Shown here in pieces: positions 38,033 through 46,612 of a stretch of DNA of 64,000 nucleotides. A program made the translations under genes and the position numbers. Position 1 is the stretch's first letter. The number at the start of each line of letters is the position of its first letter. The notes under the pieces are model-generated. The model ran no database searches. It worked only from the letters and a program-made list of their open reading frames with translations, and had not been told where the DNA came from. Origin of the DNA: Aestuariibius sp. HNIBRBA575 (lineage in GTDB: Bacteria; Pseudomonadota; Alphaproteobacteria; Rhodobacterales; Rhodobacteraceae); NCBI RefSeq assembly GCF_040932005.1, contig NZ_CP162414.1:1205501-1269500 (forward strand), written 5' to 3'.

Positions 38033-39142
38033 ATGGGCCCGTTTCCACATGATGCCCCCAAGGCGCAGATCACCCCTGAAAACCCGGCGGGGACAGATGG
38101 GTTTGAGTTTGTAGAATTCGCGCATCCCGACCCCCAAGTGCTGCAAGAGCTGTTTTCCAAAATGGGGTATGTGCACACGGCCACCCATAAAACCAAAGCC
38201 ATTCAACTGTGGCAGCAGGGCGATATTACCTATGTGTTGAACATGGAGCCCAACAGCCATGCCGCTGAATTCATTGAGGAACATGGCCCCTGTGCCCCGT
38301 CAATGGCGTGGCGGGTTGTAGATGCTGACAACGCTTTGGCGCATGCGCTGTCCAAAGGCGCCACAGAATATACCGGGGATGGCAAAACCATGAATGTTCC
38401 CGCCATTGTCGGGATCGGTGGGTCATTGATCTATTTCATTGATCAATATTACGAAGCCAACCCCTATAACGCGGAATTCGATTGGGTGCATGACGCCCAT
38501 CCAACGGGCATCGGGTTCTTTTATCTCGATCACTTGACCCATAATGTCCACAAAGGGAACATGGACGTTTGGTTCCGGTTTTACGGTGACATTTTTAATT
38601 TCAAAGAAATCCGTTTCTTTGACATCGAAGGCAAATTTACCGGGTTGCTCAGTCGTGCGTTGACATCGCCCTGTGGTCGCATCCGCATTCCGATCAACGA
38701 AGATCGCGGTGAAAAGGGGCAGATTGTCGAATATCTGAAACGTTATAACGGCGAAGGTATTCAGCATATCGCGGTTGGGACGTCGGACATTTATGCCGCC
38801 ACGGATGAAATTGCCGAACGGGGGATCACGTTTATGCCCAAACCCCCCGCGAGCTATTATGAGCTGTCCCATAACCGCGTGGTTGATCACCAGGAACCAG
38901 TGGATCAAATGATGAAACACGGCATTCTGATCGATGGCGAAGGCGTTGTGGATGGCGGCGAAACCCGGATTCTGTTGCAGATTTTCTCAAAGACCGTGAT
39001 TGGGCCGATCTTCTTTGAGTTTATCCAACGCAAAGGCGATGACGGATTTGGCGAAGGCAATTTCAAAGCCTTGTTCGAAAGCATCGAGGCAGATCAAATC
39101 GCGCGGGGTGTGCTGGATAGCGGTGAACAGAAAGCCAGCTAA
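38033..39142 (+). CDS. hpd: 4-hydroxyphenylpyruvate dioxygenase
   Basis: Non-heme Fe(II) enzyme converting 4-hydroxyphenylpyruvate to homogentisate in tyrosine breakdown. The 369-residue protein has the 2-His-1-Glu iron site: His167 (YLDHLTHNV), His245 (GIQHIAVG) and Glu329 (FFEFIQRKGDDGFGEGN). The start MGPFPHDAPK at 38033 follows GGAGAG; an upstream open stretch belongs to the divergent regulator region. No hmgA/fahA genes are adjacent, so later steps lie elsewhere. Ends at a bidirectional terminator. Confidence 0.96.
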   Translation: MGPFPHDAPKAQITPENPAGTDGFEFVEFAHPDPQVLQELFSKMGYVHTATHKTKAIQLWQQGDITYVLNMEPNSHAAEFIEEHGPCAPSMAWRVVDADNALAHALSKGATEYTGDGKTMNVPAIVGIGGSLIYFIDQYYEANPYNAEFDWVHDAHPTGIGFFYLDHLTHNVHKGNMDVWFRFYGDIFNFKEIRFFDIEGKFTGLLSRALTSPCGRIRIPINEDRGEKGQIVEYLKRYNGEGIQHIAVGTSDIYAATDEIAERGITFMPKPPASYYELSHNRVVDHQEPVDQMMKHGILIDGEGVVDGGETRILLQIFSKTVIGPIFFEFIQRKGDDGFGEGNFKALFESIEADQIARGVLDSGEQKAS

Positions 39143-39159
39143 GGTATTGACGTAACTAA

Positions 39160-39189
39160 AAAACGGCGCCCGCATTGTGGCGCCGTTTT
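39160..39189. terminator. bidirectional intrinsic terminator
   Basis: AAAACGGCGCC (39160-39170) pairs perfectly with GGCGCCGTTTT (39179-39189) around 8 bases, with A's and T's outside. It serves hpd and the opposing VOC gene. Confidence 0.9.
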
Positions 39190-39209
39190 GTGTTTTGCAA
39201 ACATGATGA

Positions 39210-39590
39210 TCAGGTCATGGAACTGATGCCAAACAGATTGCCTTCTGTGTCTTGGCAAAGTGAGACAAAGCCAAATTCGCCAATCGAAAATTTGGGGCGG
39301 ATCACTGCGCCCCCGGATTTGGTCACGCGGGCTTCTTCTGTGGCGCAATCCAACGCTGAGAAATAGACAATCGTCCCACCGATACCCGGACCCGCATGGG
39401 GGGATTTCGACAGAGCCCCGCCAGCGCCATAAACGCTCATATCCGCAGGAAAGCTCATCATTTGGGTTTCCCCGGTTGGGTCGCCAATTTGAACAAGCTT
39501 GCGGTCAAAAACCGCTTCGTAAAATGAAACGGCCCGGTCCAGGTCGTCCACAAAAATATCAAACCAACCAATCGCGTTTGTCTGTGACAT
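39210..39590 (-). CDS. VOC-family (glyoxalase/bleomycin-resistance-fold) protein
   Basis: A 126-residue single-domain protein of the vicinal-oxygen-chelate fold: IGWFDIFVDDLDRAVSFYEAVF at the N-terminus and FGFVSLCQDTEGNLFGISS at the C-terminus. Few of the usual metal-site histidines are present, so it may bind rather than transform a ligand. It lies 67 bp downstream of an AraC-type regulator on the same strand; the two probably work together, ligand unknown. Confidence 0.85.
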   Translation of the reverse strand: MSQTNAIGWFDIFVDDLDRAVSFYEAVFDRKLVQIGDPTGETQMMSFPADMSVYGAGGALSKSPHAGPGIGGTIVYFSALDCATEEARVTKSGGAVIRPKFSIGEFGFVSLCQDTEGNLFGISSMT

Positions 39591-39657
39591 ATCCCACTCC
39601 TTTATTCGTGTTGATATGTCGGGTGTAGCGCATGCAATTCAGGGCGTATTGTAGATT

Positions 39658-40389
39658 TCAGACATAGAATTTGCGTGCATATTGGCCGGGCGTGTACCCG
39701 GTGGCGCGGCGAAAGGAATGAATGAAATGGGATTGATCCGCATAAGATAACGACGGTTCCCCCAAAAGCGATTGCTGCAGGCGAATGATTTTCAGGAAAT
39801 CATGCGGGGCAAATCCGGTGGTCCGTTTGAGGACGCGCTGAAATTGCCGCGTTGAAAGACCGGCAATCTCTGCCATATCGGCCACGGAATGAATATCTTG
39901 GAGCTGGGTGAAAATCCGTTCAGTGATCTGATTGCCGCTGACCTTTGATTGCGCCAGCAGGTCATCGACAAACTCTGATAACTTGGCTTGTTGATCGGAA
40001 AACCCGAGCCCGGACAGGGCTTTGTTCAAATGCAACAGGGGCAAATCCCCGACATAGGGCTGTTCAATGGAACCAAAACCAACCTGATCTTGCCACACAC
40101 CGGGCAAAAAGCGGATATTCACAAAATGAAAGTCGCGCCCCAGATCGATTTCTTCTGATGATGCCTTTAGGCGGGTAACCCCGGCAATGTCAGGTTTGTT
40201 TTGGTCAAGGACGACATAAACACAGGCATCCGGCAGGGCGTGAAACCGATAGTTTTCCAACAAAGGCTGGCAGGTGCGCAGCGCAATGAAGCGATGCACA
40301 ATGTCGCGCAAATGATGCGGTGGTTCAGCCTCTAGGAACTGAACATGTTCAAACCGGCGGTCTACGGCATTTCCGGTTGGATCATACAT
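39658..40389 (-). CDS. AraC-family transcriptional regulator
   Basis: A 243-residue regulator with an unassigned N-terminal sensor region and a C-terminal AraC double helix-turn-helix (about residues 165-243: DMAEIAGLSTRQFQRVLKRTTGFAPHDFLKIIRLQ and SHFIHSFRRATGYTPGQYAR). It lies directly upstream of the VOC gene, a common pairing, and probably controls it. Confidence 0.88.
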   Translation of the reverse strand: MYDPTGNAVDRRFEHVQFLEAEPPHHLRDIVHRFIALRTCQPLLENYRFHALPDACVYVVLDQNKPDIAGVTRLKASSEEIDLGRDFHFVNIRFLPGVWQDQVGFGSIEQPYVGDLPLLHLNKALSGLGFSDQQAKLSEFVDDLLAQSKVSGNQITERIFTQLQDIHSVADMAEIAGLSTRQFQRVLKRTTGFAPHDFLKIIRLQQSLLGEPSLSYADQSHFIHSFRRATGYTPGQYARKFYV

Positions 40390-40404
40390 AAGATATTGAT
40401 GCCC

Positions 40405-40626
40405 TTAGCCTTTCAGGTCGCCGGAATTGACATTTGCAAACCGCCCATCATGAAATTCAGCCCGCGGGCGCACCCATAATTGACCGGTTTCCAATGACCG
40501 ATAGGCAACCGCTGGGGTCAGGTCAGCCTCGATCAGGGCATTGTCATCAATGATTACATAAAGCCCACCGGTTTTACGGTGAATCCAGATTTGGCTGGGC
40601 GCGTTCGGATCATGGTTTACAGTCAT
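40405..40626 (-). CDS. small DUF1653-like protein
   Basis: A 73-residue protein with HRKTGGLYVIIDDNALIEADLTPAVAYRSLETGQLWVRP, matching the KGGxY...VVYR...WVRP pattern of DUF1653-type small proteins of unknown function. The ATG at 40626 is used rather than the TTG one codon upstream. It sits 15 bp before the AraC gene, so it may be in the same unit. Confidence 0.65.
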   Translation of the reverse strand: MTVNHDPNAPSQIWIHRKTGGLYVIIDDNALIEADLTPAVAYRSLETGQLWVRPRAEFHDGRFANVNSGDLKG

Positions 40627-40672
40627 CAAAGCAACTCTTTGTCAGAGGAAAAGGGCAAAAAACGGGGTCAAC

Positions 40673-43600
40673 CTAACCGGCAGGCATGTCCAGACGGGTG
40701 GTGCGGCCCCGGTCGGTATAGGTGATATACGTATCGCCGATCGCGGCAACATGCCCACCGTCCAGCCGATCGCCCACGGACACTTTGATGTAGCGGCCAT
40801 TTGACAGACGCACCAGGGCCCGCCGGTCGCTGTTGCTGCCATAAACACCGATCAAATTGATACGTCGCAGATTGATGGCATTGTCCAATGTCGCGGCAGA
40901 GGCAACGCTGGTTGGCGTCGGACCAGATGACGGGGCAGGGCGGGCAACGGCGGGTTGCTGGGGGGCCTGACGCTGGGCAGAGGCTTGTTGTTGTTGCACA
41001 ACCCGCGAAAAATTGCGTGGTCTTGTATCAGGGCGCACGGATTGGGCCACCGCCTGAGCAGAGGCATTGGCGAACGGATCGGGGCGGTTGGCCTCTGTGA
41101 GTGCGCCTTGGATGGCCGCAGCAAGGGACGCATCAGCGGCGGCATTGCGTGCCGGTTCCTGAGGGGGCGTTTCAACGCTAGGTTCGGCTGGGACTTCGGC
41201 AATCACAGGGTCTGTTTGTGGGGCCGGTGCAATGCCTGACGGGCGCAGACGTGGGCGAAACGCCACAAGTTCAGGGTTCTGCGGAGTCACAGTTTCCGGT
41301 GTCGCAGGCGCGGCAGCGACAATGGTCGCAGGGCGGGATTGGGGGCGGAAACGGACCAGTTCTGGATTGGGTTGAGGCGTCGCTGTTGCAGTGGGCGCAG
41401 GTGCAATTGCATCGGTTGCGGCCGCAACAATTGTTTCTGGTCGGGCCAGTGGGCGCGTGGCTGCCAAGGCCGCCTGTGCGGCTGACAATGGCGGCGTGGC
41501 GGTGGTTACTTCGGGCAGAATTGGGGGCGTAATGGACGGAGACTGTGGCGAAACAGCGGGAAGGGCCGCTAAGGTTTGCGCGCCGTCAGGTGCTGTCGTT
41601 TCGGCCGGGGCTGGCTGTGCGGTCTGCGCAGTGGGGGCTTGCGTTACCGCCAGGGCCGCTCGCTGAAAAAACGCCTCAGGGGGGCGCACAGCCGGGGAAC
41701 CTGCAAAAATCAGCGCCCCATCTGGGGTGCGTGTGCCTTCTGGGGTTGCCAGAATAAAACCACGGGCGTCACGGGCATAACGGGTGCCGGGCGGAGGGGG
41801 CGACATGACTGTGGCCAAAGCAAAATCTGTCGTCGACGCAGCAACGCTGGGCATGAATGTTGGGGTGGTTTGGGTTGTGATCTGGCGATCCAAATCAGAT
41901 GTACCCAGATCAGAGATGGATTCATCTCTTGGAATCAATGGGATACGAGGGGCGCGTTGCCACACACCAGTGGCGGCATAGATGCGTTGCGCTTCGGATG
42001 GGCTTAAAACTTGGCCAATTGGGGGCGTTGGGGATGCCAGCGTCTGAATCGTTGCTGACGCGGATGCGGTTTCAGGTGCGGACGTGGCTTGGGGGGCGGC
42101 CTCGTTTGGGGTGTCCACCCCCAAAGAGGCAACAACCGGTTCGGCATTGTTGCGCCCGCCAAACCAATAGGCAAAGCCTTCTTCTGATAGGGCTGCGAGG
42201 GCAGCCATGGTCGCCAGAAACAGGATCAATATCACGGTTAAGATCAAGCCGAGAAAACGGGGCTTTCCCCCGACCACTTTGGCCGGTTTGGCGGATTTTC
42301 TGGCGCCAAAAATGCTGGATTTTGCGGCAGGCTGCGCCGCTGGATTGGGATCTGTGGTTTGACCTTTATTCGGTTTTCTGCGGCTGCGAAACAGACTTCC
42401 AGCCCCTGAGAGGGCAGACCCGGCGCTGGAAACCAAACCAGTAGCTAAACCGGCGGCTTTGCTAGTTGAAACCGTCGATTGGGGTTCTGTTTCAGTGGGT
42501 TGCAGGGTTGCAGACAGGCTTTCTGCCATGTCCGCAGATAGAGTTGGCGCTGCCACAATGGGATCAACGGCGGTTTCAGAAACACCGGTGACAGGAGCGG
42601 CATGTGCGGGCATGTCGGGTGCATTGGTCGCAGGCCCAAGATTGGGCGTGTCCCCAAGTGGTGCAGAAATGCCGGCATCAACCGCCGCCGCATCGCCGGA
42701 AATCGCAGGAGCGTTTCCTTCGGTGATGGGTGACAGAACTGGCGCGGTCACACTTGGTTCGCGCCGCTCAATATTGGGTTTCTTGTTCTTTTTGCGCGCA
42801 GGCTTTTCTGCGGGGGGGGCGGTGTTGGCCTGTGATGCGCCGTCACGCTGCGCCACCAAGGATGGATCCCTGCGACTGCCAAAAACAGGTTGTGGTGCAG
42901 CAACATCATCCGGGGCCGCATCGGCAGGGGGGCCCGTAACCTCGGCTGCAGAAACCTCTGGGCCCGAAACCTCTGGGGCGGAAATGTCTGGTGCAGAAAC
43001 ATCCGGCAAAGAAACAGTGGGTGCAGCATCGTTGCTCGGCACGGTTGGTGTCGCAGAGAGACGCGGACGCGGCACAAAGACCGGCATATCCGCCTCTTCG
43101 TCCTGCAAGTCACCTGTGTCGTCTTTCTGATCATCCTCTTGGGGCTGATCTGCCACCTCATCCGCTGTTTCGTCCGGATCGGTTTCGGCATACTGTGGGG
43201 CGGCGGCTTGTTCTTCGTGGGGCAATGACGCCGCCAGAGCCAGCTCGTTTAGAGCGTCAAAATCCGTCAGCGTCGAATCGGCTGGGGTGTCATCCATGTG
43301 CGATGCGTCATCCGCATCCTGAATGGCGACCACATTGCTGTCGGCATCGGTCGGGGGCGATGTGTGGTCTGTGTCATCCTCAATCGCGGGCAGTTCTTGG
43401 GGGGCGGCACCCACAACTTCGATGGCGCTGTCTTCGCGCGCAATTGTAATGGCGCCGTCGCCCATAGTGCTGGCAAATTGCGTCGCGCCAAAGAACGCTT
43501 CGCCGGAAAAGGTAAACGGTTCCGGGATCGCAGCAAAGGCAACCGGGGCCATGTGATGGGCCATTGCGAAGGCTTCGGCTTCGGCCAGTGTTTCGCGCGC

Positions 43601-43951
43601 AACCGCCGCAATATAAGTGCGTCCGCCGCCATGCACAAAGTCATAGACCAGTTCGTCAACCGCATAGGGGGTGGCCCCATCCAGCGCGTGACGCACGTCG
43701 TTTTCATCGGCGCGGGTGGTGTCCAAAGCCAGATATTTGATCTGATCGTTGGGCAGGATCAACCGCGTATAAAGCGTGTCGTCGCCCTGTGATTTGGCCG
43801 CAGACATGGCCCGCATATGCACCGCAGCCAGATCGGCATCCAAGTCTGGGGACTCTAACCCAACCTCGCCAAATAGCAGCCACCCTTCGGGGGCGCGCTG
43901 CAACAGGCGGATACCTTCAAACGACAAAGAGAGAGCAAAATTTGGTTTCAT
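40673..43951 (-). CDS. large envelope protein with PilM/GspL-like start and PilP/GspC-like end
   Basis: A 1092-residue protein I cannot name. Residues 1-160 look like a PilM/GspL-type actin-like module (LILPNDQIKYLALDT, DDVRHALDGATPYAVDELVYDFV-like helix-strand pattern, TYIAAVARETLAEAEAFA). About 160-545 is an acidic Ala/Pro/Thr-rich linker. One membrane helix lies at about 564-586 (GLILTVILILFLATMAALAAL). A Pro/Ala/Thr/Gln-rich periplasmic stretch follows to about 1010. The last 75 residues (INLIGVYGSNSDRRALVRLSNG then VSVGDRLDGGHVAAIGD) resemble the PilP/GspC periplasmic domain. Domain calls are by eye. Confidence 0.75.
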   Translation of the reverse strand: MKPNFALSLSFEGIRLLQRAPEGWLLFGEVGLESPDLDADLAAVHMRAMSAAKSQGDDTLYTRLILPNDQIKYLALDTTRADENDVRHALDGATPYAVDELVYDFVHGGGRTYIAAVARETLAEAEAFAMAHHMAPVAFAAIPEPFTFSGEAFFGATQFASTMGDGAITIAREDSAIEVVGAAPQELPAIEDDTDHTSPPTDADSNVVAIQDADDASHMDDTPADSTLTDFDALNELALAASLPHEEQAAAPQYAETDPDETADEVADQPQEDDQKDDTGDLQDEEADMPVFVPRPRLSATPTVPSNDAAPTVSLPDVSAPDISAPEVSGPEVSAAEVTGPPADAAPDDVAAPQPVFGSRRDPSLVAQRDGASQANTAPPAEKPARKKNKKPNIERREPSVTAPVLSPITEGNAPAISGDAAAVDAGISAPLGDTPNLGPATNAPDMPAHAAPVTGVSETAVDPIVAAPTLSADMAESLSATLQPTETEPQSTVSTSKAAGLATGLVSSAGSALSGAGSLFRSRRKPNKGQTTDPNPAAQPAAKSSIFGARKSAKPAKVVGGKPRFLGLILTVILILFLATMAALAALSEEGFAYWFGGRNNAEPVVASLGVDTPNEAAPQATSAPETASASATIQTLASPTPPIGQVLSPSEAQRIYAATGVWQRAPRIPLIPRDESISDLGTSDLDRQITTQTTPTFMPSVAASTTDFALATVMSPPPPGTRYARDARGFILATPEGTRTPDGALIFAGSPAVRPPEAFFQRAALAVTQAPTAQTAQPAPAETTAPDGAQTLAALPAVSPQSPSITPPILPEVTTATPPLSAAQAALAATRPLARPETIVAAATDAIAPAPTATATPQPNPELVRFRPQSRPATIVAAAPATPETVTPQNPELVAFRPRLRPSGIAPAPQTDPVIAEVPAEPSVETPPQEPARNAAADASLAAAIQGALTEANRPDPFANASAQAVAQSVRPDTRPRNFSRVVQQQQASAQRQAPQQPAVARPAPSSGPTPTSVASAATLDNAINLRRINLIGVYGSNSDRRALVRLSNGRYIKVSVGDRLDGGHVAAIGDTYITYTDRGRTTRLDMPAG

Positions 43952-44017
43952 TAGCGCGGCTTTAGCATTCCTGTTTGTGTGGATATAGCATCCCCATCGC
44001 AGCGGCGAAACACTAGC

Positions 44018-44039
44018 AATTTCTCGCCGATGAGAAATT
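44018..44039. other. inverted repeat in the divergent gap
   Basis: AATTTCTC (44018-44025) and GAGAAATT (44032-44039) are perfect 8-base arms 6 bases apart in the 172-bp gap between two divergent genes, with outer TAGC/GCTA. It could be an operator or a hairpin in a leader; no other evidence. Confidence 0.35.
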
Positions 44040-44123
44040 TCGCGCTAATCGCCAAGGATCGGTGGCTTCGCGGCGTCCAATAGTCAGGGTAAAGTGCCCA
44101 AAGAGATAGCGTGAGGAATGCAA

Positions 44124-44855
44124 ATGTTTGGTTTGAAAGCAGCGATAAACGGGAAATGTCGGATCGTGGCGTTTGGTGTGATGATGGCCTGTGGGGCGGT
44201 TGTTGCCGGGGCGGTGCCAAACGGGGTGCAGGCGGAAACGGTCAATGGGTCAACGATTCAGGTATCGGGCCAGGGCCGTGTAAATGTGGCGCCTGATATG
44301 GCCTATATTCAGGTCGGAGTAACCCACGAGGCGGAACTGGCCAATGATGCCTTGGCCGGAATGAGCCACGCCATCGCGTCGGTGCTGGATCAGCTGGACG
44401 CCGTCGGAATTGCCAAATCGGACATCCAAACCGGGCAAGTGCAATTGCATCCGCAATACAGCAACTCTAGCCTAAGTGGGCGTGAACAATCCGGATTTGT
44501 CGCCACGACGATGTTGAACGTTCAAGTGTTGGATCTGGCCGATCTTGGGCATGTTTTGGATGCGGTTGTCGCCCAAGGGGCCAATCGTTTGGGGGGATTG
44601 CGGTTTGACGTCCAAGATCGCGCACCCCATCTGGATCACGCGCGTCTGGCCGCCGTTGAGGACGCACAATCCAAGGCCGCCTTTTTCGCGAATGCGGCAG
44701 GCGTTGAGATCGGGGATGTGATCCATCTGATCGAAGACGGCGTAGCAAGCCCATCTGGTAGAGCGATCCGTATGGCTATGGAATCTGCCGTGCCCATCGC
44801 CGAAGGAGAGATCGAGATTTCCGCCGGCGTGGTTATGGTTTTAGCGATCGATTGA
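44124..44855 (+). CDS. secreted SIMPL-domain (DUF541) protein
   Basis: A 243-residue periplasmic protein: signal peptide (residues 1-38, ending NGVQAE) and a SIMPL/DUF541 domain (IQVSGQGRVNVAPDMAYIQVGV at its start, LGGLRFDVQDRAPHLDHARLAAVEDAQSKA in the core). Family members bind lipid or protein partners in the envelope; role here unknown. ATG at 44124 follows GTGAGG at 7 bases; the ATG at 44118 is too close to it. Confidence 0.83.
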   Translation: MFGLKAAINGKCRIVAFGVMMACGAVVAGAVPNGVQAETVNGSTIQVSGQGRVNVAPDMAYIQVGVTHEAELANDALAGMSHAIASVLDQLDAVGIAKSDIQTGQVQLHPQYSNSSLSGREQSGFVATTMLNVQVLDLADLGHVLDAVVAQGANRLGGLRFDVQDRAPHLDHARLAAVEDAQSKAAFFANAAGVEIGDVIHLIEDGVASPSGRAIRMAMESAVPIAEGEIEISAGVVMVLAID

Positions 44856-44969
44856 TCGTTTGAAAAACAGCGCGGGCTTAAACGGGCAATGTACTGTTCA
44901 GTTTGAACAATGGCAGATGGCTTGGATGTCAGCGGTCAAATAACCCTGAGCGGTAGTGTTTGCTTGTGA

Positions 44970-45135
44970 AATGCAACTTTTGGGTGTGTTTGCTTCCGAT
45001 AATTATGGTAAACCTGCGATTAACATTCGCGCGCAAACCGATCTTGCCGCTATAAAACATAACGGTTTGCCATTTGCGTTTAACGTGGCCGACTGCGCTA
45101 CAAGATAATTAATTTCAAATCGAGGGATACGACAA
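44970..45135 (+). repeat. duplicated upstream region, copy 1
   Basis: Aligns by eye with 45811-45977 in front of the next VPLPA-CTERM gene. Shared blocks include ATGGTAAA, CATTCGCGCGCA, CTATAAAA (possible -10 element, 45050-45057), AACGGTTTGCCA and CAAATCGAGGGATA just before each ATG. The promoter, leader and ribosome site were copied together with the gene. Confidence 0.75.
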
Positions 45136-45690
45136 ATGGTTCGACCACTCCTTAGTTTGTTAACAATTGGATGTTTATCAATTTCAACCGCCGCACAGGC
45201 CGTTCCTGTGAGTTTTGAATATACCAGCACAACCTCATCAGGTTTGGGCGGATATTTTTCAAGCGGTGACGCCGTTTCGGTCACTGTTGCCTTGGAAAAT
45301 GGGGGCTCAGGCCTGACGTCTCAATCTTGGGGTGTCTCCGATATTTTGAGCGCATCAGTTCAGATTGGGTCCTATGCGGCGTCTTGGTCGACCTCGTTTT
45401 GTGGTGGATTCTCAACGGATGCATCGGGCAATATTTCCAGCAACTTCTGCGGATCCTTTTCCAATGCTGGGGTCGATAATGACGGGTCGACTGCATATCT
45501 ATTCAATACCGGGATCAACTCAACCACGGGCAGCTCAGTGCACTTTTCTCATATTTTCGGAGACGACACGCGCTGGACCGTCGCTTCTGTCGCGCCATTG
45601 CCACCCGTACCGCTGCCGGCAGGTCTGCCGCTGTTGTTTGGGGCATTGGGATTGTTCGGCTTGGCCAAACGGCGTCGCGCTGCGGCCTAA
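45136..45690 (+). CDS. VPLPA-CTERM sorting-domain protein (tandem copy 1)
   Basis: A 184-residue exported protein: signal peptide (MVRPLLSLLTIGCLSISTAAQA), a Ser/Gly/Thr-rich beta body with paired cysteines (TSFCGGF...NFCGSF), and a C-terminal PPVPLPAGLPLLFGALGLFGLAKRRRAAA sorting signal comprising the VPLPA motif, membrane helix and arginine cluster. GAGGGA lies 8-9 bases upstream. It is a paralogue of the 45978-46538 gene, alike from the promoter to the tail. Confidence 0.9.
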   Translation: MVRPLLSLLTIGCLSISTAAQAVPVSFEYTSTTSSGLGGYFSSGDAVSVTVALENGGSGLTSQSWGVSDILSASVQIGSYAASWSTSFCGGFSTDASGNISSNFCGSFSNAGVDNDGSTAYLFNTGINSTTGSSVHFSHIFGDDTRWTVASVAPLPPVPLPAGLPLLFGALGLFGLAKRRRAAA

Positions 45691-45716
45691 ATCACCTAAA
45701 TCAATATGATACACTT

Positions 45717-45747
45717 AAACGGGTCGTGATTGCGGCCCGTTTTTTTG
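45717..45747 (+). terminator. intrinsic terminator after tandem copy 1
   Basis: AAACGGG (45717-45723) pairs with CCCGTTT (from 45736) and is followed by a run of T's. It separates the tandem genes into two units. Confidence 0.82.
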
Positions 45748-45810
45748 TTGAAGCGGATGGCGGCTTAAAGATTTAGCTGAAATGCGTCTTTTACGGTCGT
45801 GCAGGCTGAT

Positions 45811-45977
45811 CAATTGCAACTGCAGGCCGTGTTCGCCACGTATTATCATGGTAAATATGCAGATAGCATTCGCGCGCAGGCGTATCTTGTCTCTATAAAA
45901 AAGAACGGTTTGCCACTTTTGTTTAAAGTGGCCGGCATCTCTACAAAATGATAATTACAAATCGAGGGATAAGACCA
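45811..45977 (+). repeat. duplicated upstream region, copy 2
   Basis: Counterpart of 44970-45135. The same ordered blocks occur at nearly the same distances from the start codon, including CTATAAAA at 45893-45900 and CAAATCGAGGGATA ending seven bases before the ATG. Confidence 0.75.
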
Positions 45978-46538
45978 ATGGTTCGACTATTCTCTAGTTT
46001 GTTAACAATCGCATTTTTATCAAGCTCTACCACGGCGCAGGCGATCCCTGTGTCTTTTACGCAAACAGTTGAAACAAACGTTGGATTGACAGGGTTCTTC
46101 AGTTCCGGTGACACGGTTTCGATCACTGTGACGATGGACAATGGCGGAACAAGCACGGCGTCTCAAACTTGGACAACGGCTCAGATATTGGGCGCCGTTT
46201 TAACAGTCGGCAGCTATTCTGCCAGTTATGGTGATACTTTCTGTGGAGATTTTACGTCGACGGCAACAGGATCGCTAAGCACAGCCTTTTGTGGGACGTT
46301 AGCATCCACAGGAGTAGACAATAGCGGGGTTGGTGCCCGTTTGTATAATGGGACCATTCGGATTTCCGACGGCACTTTGGTCGGCCTGTCTAACAACCTT
46401 GCTCACTTAGCTGCTTGGTCAGGAGGGTCTATCGCGGGGCCGCCTTTACCACCTGTACCACTGCCAGCGGGCCTGCCGTTGCTGCTGGGCGCTATTGGAT
46501 TGTTTGGATTGGCCAAGCGTCGTCGCAACGCAGCCTAA
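45978..46538 (+). CDS. VPLPA-CTERM sorting-domain protein (tandem copy 2)
   Basis: A 186-residue exported paralogue of copy 1: signal peptide (MVRLFSSLLTIAFLSSSTTAQA), beta-rich body with the same cysteine spacing (DTFCGDF...AFCGTL), and the PPVPLPAGLPLLLGAIGLFG tail ending in KRRRNAA. The bodies are clearly related but diverged, while signal peptide, sorting tail and 5' region are closest. The ATG at 45978 follows GAGGGAT. Confidence 0.9.
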   Translation: MVRLFSSLLTIAFLSSSTTAQAIPVSFTQTVETNVGLTGFFSSGDTVSITVTMDNGGTSTASQTWTTAQILGAVLTVGSYSASYGDTFCGDFTSTATGSLSTAFCGTLASTGVDNSGVGARLYNGTIRISDGTLVGLSNNLAHLAAWSGGSIAGPPLPPVPLPAGLPLLLGAIGLFGLAKRRRNAA

Positions 46539-46563
46539 TCAATTCATGCGACTCATGTGACAA

Positions 46564-46591
46564 AAAACGGGCCGTTGTTGCGGCCCGTTTT
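46564..46591. terminator. bidirectional intrinsic terminator
   Basis: AAAACGGGCCG (46564-46574) pairs perfectly with CGGCCCGTTTT (46581-46591) around TTGTTG, with A's before and T's after; it serves tandem copy 2 and metY. Confidence 0.9.
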
Positions 46592-46612
46592 CATGTGATT
46601 ATATCCGCCGGT

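Noticed and set aside
44895..44909. Palindrome TGTTCAGTTTGAACA
   Set aside because: A 6-base-arm palindrome alone is expected by chance in a window this size and sits far from any start codon.
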